A stretch of DNA of 64,000 bases from Haloarcula litorea. GTDB lineage: Archaea > Halobacteriota > Halobacteria > Halobacteriales > Haloarculaceae. Below, in pieces: positions 26,049 through 34,139 of the stretch. Within the stretch, counting starts at the first letter, position 1, and every line of letters starts with the position of its first letter. Location: assembly GCF_029338195.1 (NCBI RefSeq), contig NZ_CP119779.1:1674001-1738000 (forward strand), in the 5' to 3' direction. The translations under genes and the position numbers were made by a program. Under the pieces are notes generated by a model. The model did not search any database. It saw only the letters and a program-made list of their open reading frames with translations, and was not told the DNA's origin.

Positions 26049-26122
26049 GCCGCCTTAGCTCAGACTGGGAGAGCACTCGACTGAAGATCGAGCTGTCCCC
26101 GGTTCAAATCCGGGAGGCGGCA
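26049..26122 (+). tRNA. tRNA-Phe (anticodon GAA)
   Basis: Acceptor GCCGCCT/AGGCGGC, anticodon stem CTCGA/TCGAG around loop CTGAAGA (anticodon GAA) and T-loop TTCAAAT are all present. The discriminator is A, with no encoded CCA and no intron. Confidence 0.97.
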
Positions 26123-26229
26123 TTTTCCTGCGAACGACGTGAGTAGTAAAATACTCCCGAATGGATTTGAACCAGACGAGTCACAGCCCGCGCAGCGAAG
26201 CGAGCAGGAATGTCTCGGCGTGGTTCACG

Positions 26230-26245
26230 ATCCGGGAGGCGGCAT
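26230..26245 (+). repeat. 16-bp copy of the tRNA-Phe 3' end
   Basis: ATCCGGGAGGCGGCAT at 26108-26123 recurs exactly here, 122 bases downstream in direct orientation, preceded in both places by GGTTCA. An inverted T-arm copy (GGATTTGAACC, 26163-26173) lies between them, as does a box GCGCAGCGAAGCGAGCAG (26190-26207). The layout parallels that after tRNA-Arg. A perfect hairpin CGAGAGCG-TTG-CGCTCTCG follows at 26269-26287. Confidence 0.7.
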
Positions 26246-26419
26246 CCGGGTTCTCCGCGATTCGCATTCGAGAGCGTTGCGCTCTCGACCGGTTTCGAGC
26301 CGGAACGGAAGCAGAGGCATCGAGGTTGCGGCACTCGGCGGCCTGTCCGCCGGCGACCGCGAGCCCAGCGACGCGGGGTTTCAATACCGGTGCCGACCTG
26401 CAGAGCGGTACGGGCACCT

Positions 26420-27343
26420 ATGACGGAGAACCGTTCGGCGACGGACATCTTTCGCCTTCTCGCCGACGACACTCGGGTCGACATCCTCCGTGCCGTCGCC
26501 GTCTCGCAGTACGAACGCGAACAGGTCGGGGCGGGGGCCGCCGAGCTCTCCTTCTCGGAGATCTACGACCGCGTCGACGTGGAGAACACGTCGAAGCTGT
26601 CGTATCACCTCGGCGAACTGACGGGGGCGTATCTGCGGAAGAGCGACGACGGCTACTCGCTGTCACACGCCGGCGAGCGGATCGTCCGATTCATCCTGTC
26701 GGGGAACTACGAGCAACCGCCGTCGTTCGGGCCCGAGCCGGTCGATGGCACGTGCGTCTACTGCGGCGCGACGGCACTCGAAGCGCGGCTCTCACACCAG
26801 TTCTTCCGGGTCGACTGTACGGCCTGCGAGCGACAGGTGACGGGACAGCCGATCACGCCGGCACAGGTCGAGACACGGGACGGCGAGTCGCTCGTCCGGA
26901 GCGTCAAGTTACGCAGCGCGGAGACCGGCAGGCAGATCCGACGGGGGACGTGTCCGGAGTGTCGGGCGCGACTCTCCGCCGAGGTGGTCGCCGTACCCGA
27001 GAGCCCGCTGCCCGATGCCGACTCGAACCTCGTGACGAGCGCCTGTGAGGCGTGTCTCCGGGAGTACAACAGCCCGCTGACCTACAGCGTCGTCTCCCAC
27101 CCGGCGTCGGTCGCCTTCCACTGGGAACACGGCGTCGACGTGACGGCGCGCGGCCTCTGGGAGTTCCACGAGCACGTCTACGAGGGGCGCTGGACGTCCG
27201 AACGGGTCGGGTCCGATCCCGACGAGTACGAGGTCGTGATGCGACAGGGAGACGACGCGGTCCGGCTCCACCTCGATTCGACCGCGACGGTGGTGGGGAC
27301 GGAGCGCGTGCGACGCGAGAGCGGCGAGTTTCGGCGATCCTGA
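26420..27343 (+). CDS. Winged-helix regulator with zinc-ribbon-rich C-terminal domain
   Basis: The 307-residue protein begins with an ArsR-like winged helix (about residues 5-95: FRLLADDTRVDILRAV, SFSEIYDRV, SKLSYHLGEL, YSLSHAGERIVR). The rest contains three CxxC pairs (CVYCG near 113, CTACE near 134, CPECR near 178) plus CEACL near 211, suggesting one or two zinc-binding modules. This is a common haloarchaeal regulator architecture (recalled as DUF7347-DUF7351). Targets are unknown. It lies upstream of, and co-oriented with, the methyltransferase-protease cluster, so it is a candidate local regulator. Confidence 0.82.
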   Translation: MTENRSATDIFRLLADDTRVDILRAVAVSQYEREQVGAGAAELSFSEIYDRVDVENTSKLSYHLGELTGAYLRKSDDGYSLSHAGERIVRFILSGNYEQPPSFGPEPVDGTCVYCGATALEARLSHQFFRVDCTACERQVTGQPITPAQVETRDGESLVRSVKLRSAETGRQIRRGTCPECRARLSAEVVAVPESPLPDADSNLVTSACEACLREYNSPLTYSVVSHPASVAFHWEHGVDVTARGLWEFHEHVYEGRWTSERVGSDPDEYEVVMRQGDDAVRLHLDSTATVVGTERVRRESGEFRRS

Positions 27344-27470
27344 CAGAACGGTTACGAAATAGCCGTTGAGCCGACGGCGGTGCTGACCGGCCCATTCACC
27401 GAGTGTCGGCGTCAGGGGCCGATCGTCGGGGGTATCCGCTCAACGACAGTTTTGAATCGAATCCGACAAA

Positions 27471-27521
27471 TTATCAAATATTCGATAACTTTATCGGTGT
27501 TCCCGGGCGGACTCGTACTCG
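27471..27521 (+). promoter_or_regulatory. Palindromic operator and promoter of the methyltransferase cluster
   Basis: TTATCAAATATTCGATAA (27471-27488) is a near-perfect dyad with arms TTATC/GATAA. It runs directly into AACTTTATCGG, whose TTTATC could be a TATA box about 29 bases before the ATG at 27522. A third TTATC occurs in that box. A repressor bound to the dyad would block TBP/TFB access. The winged-helix protein 130 bases upstream is the obvious candidate, by proximity only. Confidence 0.5.
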
Positions 27522-28238
27522 ATGGAGGCCCATCCAGTGCGATCGAGCGACTCCCCCGATTCGACAGGCCAGCAGCACCGAACGCACAGCGAGACCACCG
27601 ACCGAGGGCAGTCGGCACGGCGGCGGTCGAAGTCGGCCGACGAGATCGCCGACGCGTACGCGGACGTGGCCGACGACCTCGCGCGGTGGCGACGGCTCGA
27701 CGAGCTCTTCGCCGGCCGGTATCGCCGCCGCCAGTTCGAGGGCGCGACCGGTCGCGTGCTCGACGTCGCCTGTGGCACCGGGCGGAACTTCCGCTATCTC
27801 CCGTCGTCGAGCGAGGTCGTCGGCGTCGACATCAGCGACGCGGTGCTCGCTCACGCCCGAACCGAACTCGACAGGCTCGACCTGGACGGCAGCGTCCGGC
27901 GGATGGACGCGCAGGCGCTCGAGTTCCCCGACGACAGCTTCGACACCGTCGTCTCGTCGTTCTCGACGTGCACGTTCCCCGACCCGGTCGCCGCGCTCCG
28001 GGAGATGGAGCGGGTCTGTGCCCCCGACGGCGAGATCCTGCTGCTCGAACACGGCCGGAGCGACGCCGCCCCGCTCGCCTGGCTGCAGGACCGCCGCGCG
28101 GAGTCCCACTACGAGAAGACCGGCTGCCGACTGGACCACGACCCGCTGGCGACTGTCGAACGGGCCGGACTCGCGGTCGAGCACACCCGGACCGCGCTCT
28201 TCGGACTCGTCACCGCCGTCGACGCCGTCCCGAGGTGA
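27522..28238 (+). CDS. Class I SAM-dependent methyltransferase
   Basis: The 238-residue protein has a 40-residue Ser/Thr/Arg-rich N-terminal extension and then a Rossmann-like methyltransferase domain. Motif I is LDVACGTGRN (80-89), the acidic residue after strand 2 is in VVGVDIS, the post-I motif is RRMDAQALEFPDDSFDTVVSSF, and a UbiE-like EMERVCAPDGEILLLEHG follows. The substrate could be a small molecule, lipid/quinone or peptide. It is the first gene of a coupled set: the stop lies eight bases before a possible small peptide frame and the GAGGTGA at its own 3' end is a ribosome-binding site for it. Confidence 0.85.
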   Translation: MEAHPVRSSDSPDSTGQQHRTHSETTDRGQSARRRSKSADEIADAYADVADDLARWRRLDELFAGRYRRRQFEGATGRVLDVACGTGRNFRYLPSSSEVVGVDISDAVLAHARTELDRLDLDGSVRRMDAQALEFPDDSFDTVVSSFSTCTFPDPVAALREMERVCAPDGEILLLEHGRSDAAPLAWLQDRRAESHYEKTGCRLDHDPLATVERAGLAVEHTRTALFGLVTAVDAVPR

Positions 28239-28245
28239 ACACCGG

Positions 28246-28413
28246 ATGCAGACGTCCACGACACCGCATTCGCCCGCGTATCGACCCAGCGACCACGACG
28301 CCCGGATCCACGAGACCACGATGTCACCACCACACCCGCCGCGGTACCAGCACCGTCCCGACCAGCACGTCCGACCGAGTTCTCCCGACGGACCGGAGGT
28401 GGCGGATGTCTAG
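28246..28413 (+). CDS. Possible 55-residue His/Pro-rich peptide
   Basis: This short frame starts at an ATG seven bases after GAGGTGA (28232-28238), a near-ideal ribosome-binding site, and ends in TAG overlapping the next gene's start by eight bases. The peptide has about ten Pro, six His and no Cys, no hydrophobic segment and a neutral rather than acidic composition. Third-position GC (about three quarters) is lower than in neighbouring genes, which argues against coding or for an unusual peptide. It could be the substrate or precursor for the flanking methyltransferase and protease, or simply a non-coding spacer. I treat it as unproven. Confidence 0.35.
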   Translation: MQTSTTPHSPAYRPSDHDARIHETTMSPPHPPRYQHRPDQHVRPSSPDGPEVADV

Positions 28414-29356
28414 CCGCCGCGCCCGGCTCCGGTCGCTCGTCCGGAGCCCACAGAGCGGCCGCGTCCGCGCCGTCTGGCGGGTGCTCGTGCCCGTCCTCGC
28501 CGGCTTTCTCACGCTGCTCCTCGTGAGCGCGACGGCGTTCAGGCTGGGTCTGAACGGCGGCCAGGCGATGGTGGCTGGATTCGCCGGGACCACGCTCGTG
28601 CTGGCGGCCGTGCTCGTCCTCTCGGCCCGGTACGTCGACCGTCGCCCGATCCGGGAGTACGGCTACCACCTGTCCCGTGGCTGGTGGCTCGACCTCGCCG
28701 CCGGCACCGGGATCGGGACGCTCCTCGTCGCGGCGACGTTCGTCCTCGCGCGCGCCACCGGCGCGCTGCGGGTCACCAGCGGTGGCCCCGTCACCGACCC
28801 GTCTACGCTCGGGTGGCTGCTGGTGTTCTTCGTCGCGTTCGTCGGCGTCGCGTTCTACGAGGAGTACCTCTACCGCGGCGCGTTCGTGACGAACGCGGTC
28901 GAGGGGCTCACGGCCCGTGGTGTCACGCGCTCGGCCGCGGTCCCCCTCGCGCTGGTCGCGAGCACCCTCGCGTTCGCACTCGTCCACCTCCCGGGAGCAC
29001 TCGCCGGGGGCGCTGACGTCGCGCTCGTCGCCGTGAAGACGGGGCTACTCGGTGGCCTGCTCGGCGTCGCGTACGTCTGGACCGACGAACTCGCGCTCCC
29101 GATGGGGTTGCACCTCGGCGTGAACTACGCGCTGATGAACGTCTTCGGGATCGGTGCCGCGAAGGTGCCCGGGATTCCGGCGCTGCTGACGGTCGAACAC
29201 ACCGCGACGGGGCTGTGGAGCCCGGCACGGGGCGTCCCCCTGTTCGTCTCGATCCTCGTCGGATACGGCCTCGTCGCCGTGTGGGTCCGGTGGCGGGGCC
29301 GCGACCGGACTGTCCAGCAACGCACTCGTTCCACTCACAGTCACTCCGACCGATGA
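28406..29356 (+). CDS. CPBP-family intramembrane glutamic endopeptidase
   Basis: The 316-residue membrane protein has about eight helices and the CPBP (Abi/CAAX protease) motifs: EEYLYRG with Glu152-Glu153, His194 in ALVHLPG, and His236/Asn240 in GLHLGVNY. These are the four conserved positions of the glutamic intramembrane protease active site. Relatives mature prenylated proteins, process bacteriocin-type peptides or confer self-immunity. GGAGGTG four bases before ATG 28406 is the ribosome-binding site. Its stop overlaps the next gene by four bases (ATGA), so it is co-translated with the serine hydrolase. Confidence 0.9.
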   Translation: MSSRRARLRSLVRSPQSGRVRAVWRVLVPVLAGFLTLLLVSATAFRLGLNGGQAMVAGFAGTTLVLAAVLVLSARYVDRRPIREYGYHLSRGWWLDLAAGTGIGTLLVAATFVLARATGALRVTSGGPVTDPSTLGWLLVFFVAFVGVAFYEEYLYRGAFVTNAVEGLTARGVTRSAAVPLALVASTLAFALVHLPGALAGGADVALVAVKTGLLGGLLGVAYVWTDELALPMGLHLGVNYALMNVFGIGAAKVPGIPALLTVEHTATGLWSPARGVPLFVSILVGYGLVAVWVRWRGRDRTVQQRTRSTHSHSDR

Positions 29357-31053
29357 CACGACCACGACGCACCACGACGGACGACAGCACCGCTCGAACC
29401 ACGAGACGGTCGTTCCTCGCCGGTCTCGGCGGCCTCGGACTCGGCGGCCTCGGCCCGACGGCCGGGCGAGCGAGCGCCGCGACCGACGCACGGAACACCG
29501 GCACACGGCCGGGCGACGGCCCGTTCGGCGACGGCGACGACCTCGAAGCGTTCGTCGACGACGTGATGGCCGAGCGGATCGGGACGACCACGCCCGGCGC
29601 GACCGTCGCCGTCGTCTCGGGCGAGACGCCGGTCCTCACCAAGGGCTACGGCGTCGCCGACGTCGACGCCGGCGAACCGGTCCGGGCCGACGAGACGGTC
29701 TTCCGGGTCGGCTCCGTCGGCAAGCTGGTGACATACACCGCCGTGATGCAGGGCGTCGAGCGGGGCGTGCTCGACCTCGATGCCGACGTCAACGCGTACC
29801 TCGACGACTCCACCGTCACGGTTCCGGCGGCCTTCGAGGATCCCGTGACGCTCCGACATCTCGGCACTCACACCGCCGGGTTCGAGTCCCAGATCGACCC
29901 CGAGATCGTCGCCGATCCGGCCGGGCTCGACCCGTTGGAGGCGGTCCTCGCCGACCAGCGACCAGCGCGCGTCCGCCCGCCCGGCGAACTCGTCGGCTAC
30001 TCCAACTACGGGGCGGCGCTCGCGGGCCACGTCGTCGCCGAGGCCCACGACACGACCTTCGAGGAGTACGTGCGCTCGGAGATCCTCGACCCGCTGGGGA
30101 TGTCCCACAGCGCGTTCGCCCAGCCCGTCCCGGACGGCCAGCCCGGTCACCTCGCTGCGCCACACGCCCGTGCTGGTGGGTCGTTTACGACGGCCGACGA
30201 CGTGTACATCAATCTGTGGCCCGCGGGCTCGCTGAGCGCCACGGCGACGGATATGGCCGCGTTTATGAGTGCTCACCTCGGCGGTGGCGCAGTCGGCGAC
30301 GCGCGGATCCTCGACGCGCCGACCGTCGAGACGATGCACAGCCGCCACCACGTCCGCCACCCGGCAGTCACGAACTGGCGGTACGGGTTCCACGAGCACG
30401 GCGACCCGGCGGCCGACCTCGTCGGCCACTCGGGCGGGACGGTCAGCTTCACGAGCTATCTGCTGCTCGCGCCGGCCCACGACGCCGGGATCTTCGTCGC
30501 CTACAACAGCAACCCGGCCGAACTCCCCGAGGTCGTCGTCGACGAGATCGTCGCCGAGTACGGGCTCCAGGCGGCACCGACCGCGCCGACGCCGACGTCG
30601 CGGCCGGGCGGCCGGGAGCGCGCGGCGACCGTCGCCGGCGAGTACAGTCTCACCGCCCTCCCACGGAGCGGCCCGCTCCAGGCCGTCGATCGCCTCGAAC
30701 ACCTGACCGTCGAACCGGGGGCCGACGGCCGCCTCCGCACGACGACCCTCGGGGGCGACGCCCGCGAGTGGGTCGAGACCGATCCGTACGTCTACGAGGC
30801 GGTCGACGGGCACGACGCCCTCGCCTTCGAGGTCACGGACGGGGAGGTGGACGCGTTGAACGTGAACAGCGAACCGACTGGGGTCTACCGGCCGGTGCCG
30901 TTCCGCGAGCGCCAGGCCGTCACCGGCGGTGTCCTCGGGGCGACGGTGGCCGGCCTCTCCCTCTCGCTCGCCGGCCGGGGCGGACACGGCGCGTGGCGGC
31001 GGTGGAGGCGGAGTCACACGGACGGCGGAGCCGACGCGGAGGGCGAAGAATGA
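29353..31053 (+). CDS. Tat-exported beta-lactamase-fold serine hydrolase
   Basis: The 566-residue protein has a twin-arginine signal (TRRSFLAGLGGLGL, residues 17-30). A class C beta-lactamase/PBP4*-type catalytic domain follows with Ser121-Val-Gly-Lys124, Tyr216-Ser-Asn218 and an HSGG box replacing KTG. A beta-rich C-terminal domain comes next, then a final hydrophobic segment with a basic stop-transfer. It probably acts on the outer face of the membrane. Archaea lack peptidoglycan, so its substrate is likely a peptide or ester rather than cell-wall stem peptides. ATGA overlaps at both ends tie it to the CPBP protease upstream and the small membrane protein downstream. Confidence 0.88.
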   Translation: MTRPRRTTTDDSTARTTRRSFLAGLGGLGLGGLGPTAGRASAATDARNTGTRPGDGPFGDGDDLEAFVDDVMAERIGTTTPGATVAVVSGETPVLTKGYGVADVDAGEPVRADETVFRVGSVGKLVTYTAVMQGVERGVLDLDADVNAYLDDSTVTVPAAFEDPVTLRHLGTHTAGFESQIDPEIVADPAGLDPLEAVLADQRPARVRPPGELVGYSNYGAALAGHVVAEAHDTTFEEYVRSEILDPLGMSHSAFAQPVPDGQPGHLAAPHARAGGSFTTADDVYINLWPAGSLSATATDMAAFMSAHLGGGAVGDARILDAPTVETMHSRHHVRHPAVTNWRYGFHEHGDPAADLVGHSGGTVSFTSYLLLAPAHDAGIFVAYNSNPAELPEVVVDEIVAEYGLQAAPTAPTPTSRPGGRERAATVAGEYSLTALPRSGPLQAVDRLEHLTVEPGADGRLRTTTLGGDAREWVETDPYVYEAVDGHDALAFEVTDGEVDALNVNSEPTGVYRPVPFRERQAVTGGVLGATVAGLSLSLAGRGGHGAWRRWRRSHTDGGADAEGEE

Positions 31054-31451
31054 CAGAACAGCGACGCTCTCGAGGACGGAGCGAACGGCCCCACGACCAC
31101 CGGCACGGAGCCGACCGCGGTGTTCGACGCCGACTGTCAAGTCCCGCGTGGCTCGCCCACGCGGCGGGCGTCGCCCTGAGCGGGCTCGCCGTCGGGTTCG
31201 TCGCACTCTTCGTGGCCGTCCTGGCGGCCGGCGGCGACATCGCGCTCGTCACGCGCCCGCTTCCGATGCGCATCGCACTGGCGCTGCCGCCCGCGATCGC
31301 GGTTCTGACTGCCGCGACCACGGCGGGGGCGGTGCTCGCCTGGGCGAACGGCTACTGGTCGCTGCGGGGCCGGCTCCACCAGACGGCCGTGGCGCTGCTC
31401 GGCCTGGGGTTCAGTTGGCAACTCGCCGCCCTCGGGCTGCTCTCGCTGTAG
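31050..31451 (+). CDS. Small membrane protein coupled to the serine hydrolase
   Basis: The 133-residue protein has a basic, Arg/His-rich N-terminal tail and three to four helices. In many bacterial relatives of the preceding hydrolase the C-terminus carries a similar multi-helix region, so this gene may be the detached membrane part of the same functional unit. Its ATG overlaps the hydrolase TGA. No motif identifies a specific activity. Confidence 0.72.
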   Translation: MTEQRRSRGRSERPHDHRHGADRGVRRRLSSPAWLAHAAGVALSGLAVGFVALFVAVLAAGGDIALVTRPLPMRIALALPPAIAVLTAATTAGAVLAWANGYWSLRGRLHQTAVALLGLGFSWQLAALGLLSL

Positions 31452-31502
31452 GTCGGACCACTCACCAACAGACCGAATACGTACCCACAAGAGACGAACC
31501 CT

Positions 31503-32579
31503 ATGAACGCGCTTCAGACGTACGACGCGGCGACGATGGTATCGGGACGGGCGGACTGGATCGACCCGGAGTTGTGCTCGGCCCTCGCGGAGTACCCGCT
31601 CGACTCGATCGACACGGAGTACCCGCACTTCGTGCGGTCGGTCGACGGACCCGACGACACGGTCCGACCGAGCGAGGACCACCCGGTCTTCTACGGGTGT
31701 TTCGACTGGCACTCCGCCGTCCACAGTCACTGGTGTCTCGTCCGGCAGCTCCGTCTCTTCGAGGACCACCCCGCGGCCTCGGACATCGTCTCGACGTTGG
31801 ACGAGCGGTTCACACGCGAGGGAGTCGAACAGGAGGCGTCGTACCTCGCGGCCAACGAGTCCTTCGAGAAGCCGTACGGCTGGGCCTGGTTCCTCCGCTT
31901 CGCGGCGGAGTTGCACCTCTGGGACACGGACCGGGCGACTGCCTGGCGCGACCTGTTCGACCCCCTCGAACGGCAGGTCGTCGACCTCTTCGAGGCCGAG
32001 TTCCTGACACAGGAACGGCCGTTTCGGGTCGGGACCCACGCCAACTCCGCCTTCGCGCTCACGTGTGCGCTGGACTACGCCCGGGTCGTCGACGACGAGG
32101 AGTTCGAGTCGGCCGTCTCGGCGACGGCCGAGGCGTTCTTCGGGGACGACCGGAACTACCCGGTCGAGTACGAACCGCTCGGGTGGGACTTCCTCTCGCC
32201 GGCGCTCGCCGAGGCCGACCTGATGCGGCGGGTGCTCGACCGCGAGGCGTTCCGGCGGTGGTTCGACGGGTTCGCGCCCGCCCTCACCGAGGCTCCCCAC
32301 GACTCCATCCTGCGTTCCGTCGCGGTCGAGACGGACAGCGACGACGGCCTCGAACTCCACTTCGTCGGACTCAACCTCTCGAAGGCGTGGGCGATGGCCG
32401 GGATCGCGGACGCACTCGACGACAGACGGGCGGCGGCGCTCGAACGGGGTGCGAAGCGCCACGTCGACCACAGCGTCGAGCTGGCGTTCACCGACGACTA
32501 CGCCGGCGCACACTGGCTCTCCTCGTTCGTGCTGTATCTGTTGACCAGCGACGAGGGCGGGATCGCACCCGAACGGTGA
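31503..32579 (+). CDS. DUF2891 family protein
   Basis: The 358-residue soluble protein shows the DUF2891 hallmarks PVFYGCFDWHSAVHSHW (residues about 61-77), ASYLAANESFEKPYGWAW and FRVGTHANSAFAL. The pattern suggests an alpha/alpha-barrel like glycoside-processing or terpenoid-cyclase-type folds. No biochemical function is established to my knowledge. It starts 51 bases after the membrane protein gene and probably has its own promoter (GAATACGTA about 25 bases before the ATG). It may or may not belong to the upstream cluster. Confidence 0.85.
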   Translation: MNALQTYDAATMVSGRADWIDPELCSALAEYPLDSIDTEYPHFVRSVDGPDDTVRPSEDHPVFYGCFDWHSAVHSHWCLVRQLRLFEDHPAASDIVSTLDERFTREGVEQEASYLAANESFEKPYGWAWFLRFAAELHLWDTDRATAWRDLFDPLERQVVDLFEAEFLTQERPFRVGTHANSAFALTCALDYARVVDDEEFESAVSATAEAFFGDDRNYPVEYEPLGWDFLSPALAEADLMRRVLDREAFRRWFDGFAPALTEAPHDSILRSVAVETDSDDGLELHFVGLNLSKAWAMAGIADALDDRRAAALERGAKRHVDHSVELAFTDDYAGAHWLSSFVLYLLTSDEGGIAPER

Positions 32580-32623
32580 CGGCGCGACGATCGCTCGTCG
32601 GCGTCGGTGGAGCCGTGCGACCT

Positions 32624-32662
32624 GGACCGGCGCGGTCCCGCCGTAGCGCGGTCCACGACCGC
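32624..32662. terminator. Paired hairpins between convergent genes
   Basis: Two adjacent GC-rich hairpins, GGACCG-GCG-CGGTCC (32624-32638) and GCGGTC-CAC-GACCGC (32648-32662), lie in the 105-base gap between convergent genes. They could reduce read-through in both directions. No T-tract follows, so termination function is tentative. Confidence 0.35.
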
Positions 32663-32684
32663 GAACCCGGCAGCGACGAACCGA

Positions 32685-33671
32685 CTACTGCGCCCGTTCC
32701 TCGGGGGGGATGAACGACCCGACGGAGACGGTGTACAGCGTCACGGTCGCCACCCGGAGCACGTAGACGACGAGGACCACGAGCGGCGCGAACAGCACCC
32801 CGGCCGCCGCGGTGGTCACCCAGGGCAGCCAGGCGGCCGGGATCGCCGGCGGGCTCCCGGACGCGGTGTACACCTGCGCCAGGTAGTAGTTCAGCAGGAG
32901 CGCCGGGACGCCCGTGTAGACGAGCTGGCGCGAGAGGGCGGCGAGGTCCTGCTGGACGGCCAGGGTCTTGAAGAACTGCCGGACGACGGCGACCCCCTTC
33001 AGGAGTTCGAGGATGTCGTCGACGGCGTCGGCGCTCTCCGCGGATAGGTGGTCAGCGAGGCCCCGCTGGAGCCCGCGCACGTCGTCGATGCGGTCCGCGT
33101 ACTCCGTCCCGAAGGTTAGCAGGAGTACTTCGAGCGTGCTCCCGGACTGATCGCCGGCGGACAGGTGGTCGGCGTAGGCGACGAGGTCCTCGGTCAGCGC
33201 GTCCACCCGCTCGCGCTGGTCGTCGGACAGCGCCGCCGAGTCGTCGACGTGACGCTCCAGACTGGCGGCACGTTCCTCCAGCGTCCCCGCCACCAGCGCG
33301 AGGAACGAGCCGGGATCGTTCGGACTGGTGTCGACGCCGGCGATCTCCTCGATCGAGCGCCGGAAATCGAGGTTCCCCTCCAGCCGGTCGGTGAGGTCCG
33401 CCGGCATCCCGAACACGCGCGAGAGGATCAGCTGATTGATCGAGAGCGTGACCGTCACGATGGTAGCCAGCGCGCTCAGCAGGCCGCTGCCCAGCACCGT
33501 CGCCAGCGCGCTGTCGGGGCCGACGTAGATGACATTCCCGAACGTGAGCGCGGCGGTCAGGGCCACGACCCCGACGACGAGGAGGCTCGCGACCCGCTCG
33601 CGGTCGCCGGAGAGCAACAGCCAGCGCGCGACTCGATTGTCCGTCGGCCGTCCGAAGTCGTCGTCGGACAT
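32685..33671 (-). CDS. Haloarchaeal membrane protein of unknown function
   Basis: The 328-residue protein has two helices near residues 28-82, a long soluble and mostly helical region (about 85-235) with coiled-coil character, and two to three helices at the C-terminus. The sequence STIxINQLILSRVFG-like at the end of helix 2 recalls a conserved haloarchaeal family. No enzymatic motif is visible. The topology resembles signalling or scaffold proteins with a cytoplasmic helical bundle. Confidence 0.75.
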   Translation of the reverse strand: MSDDDFGRPTDNRVARWLLLSGDRERVASLLVVGVVALTAALTFGNVIYVGPDSALATVLGSGLLSALATIVTVTLSINQLILSRVFGMPADLTDRLEGNLDFRRSIEEIAGVDTSPNDPGSFLALVAGTLEERAASLERHVDDSAALSDDQRERVDALTEDLVAYADHLSAGDQSGSTLEVLLLTFGTEYADRIDDVRGLQRGLADHLSAESADAVDDILELLKGVAVVRQFFKTLAVQQDLAALSRQLVYTGVPALLLNYYLAQVYTASGSPPAIPAAWLPWVTTAAAGVLFAPLVVLVVYVLRVATVTLYTVSVGSFIPPEERAQ

Positions 33672-33723
33672 CTGTCTCGTCGGCCCTGTTCAGGACCGGC
33701 CCACATAACTGGTCGCCCGGCGG

Positions 33724-34068
33724 CTACCGCCGGTCGTCGCTCTCGCTGTCGACGTCGATGTGGTGGGGCTCCTCCTCGGATCGCTCCCGGCCGCCAAGCA
33801 GCCGCGAGCGGACGTCCTCCGCGAAGGACTCGACCTGGTTGCGCAACGTCTGGACCTCTTCCTCGAACTCGTCGACGGAGCGCTCGACGTAGTGGACGCG
33901 CTGGAGCGGGATCCGACGGACCACGTCGTGGTCGTCTCCGTCCTCGTCGGTCTTGACGATCCAGTGGTCCTGGAAGTAGGCGATGTGCTCGTTCTGGACC
34001 GTCCGTTCGACGGTGCCGTCGGGTGTCTCGTAGACGATCGTCGCCGTGCCGAGGTCGTCGTCGACCAT
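33724..34068 (-). CDS. Conserved haloarchaeal protein, function unknown
   Basis: The 114-residue soluble protein has a beta-strand-rich N-terminal half (VDDDLGTATIVYETPDGTVE) and a C-terminal coiled coil of about 35 residues, then an acidic tail. The ATG at 34068 is preferred over one eight codons upstream because a near-palindromic GGACATAATTGTCC box is centred about 27 bases before it, as expected for a TATA element. I do not recognise the family. Confidence 0.72.
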   Translation of the reverse strand: MVDDDLGTATIVYETPDGTVERTVQNEHIAYFQDHWIVKTDEDGDDHDVVRRIPLQRVHYVERSVDEFEEEVQTLRNQVESFAEDVRSRLLGGRERSEEEPHHIDVDSESDDRR

Positions 34069-34139
34069 ACCGGACGTCGGGCTTCGGGACAATTATGTCC
34101 TGTGGCTAGCGACGAATTGGCCGGCGGCACGCTCGCCGG

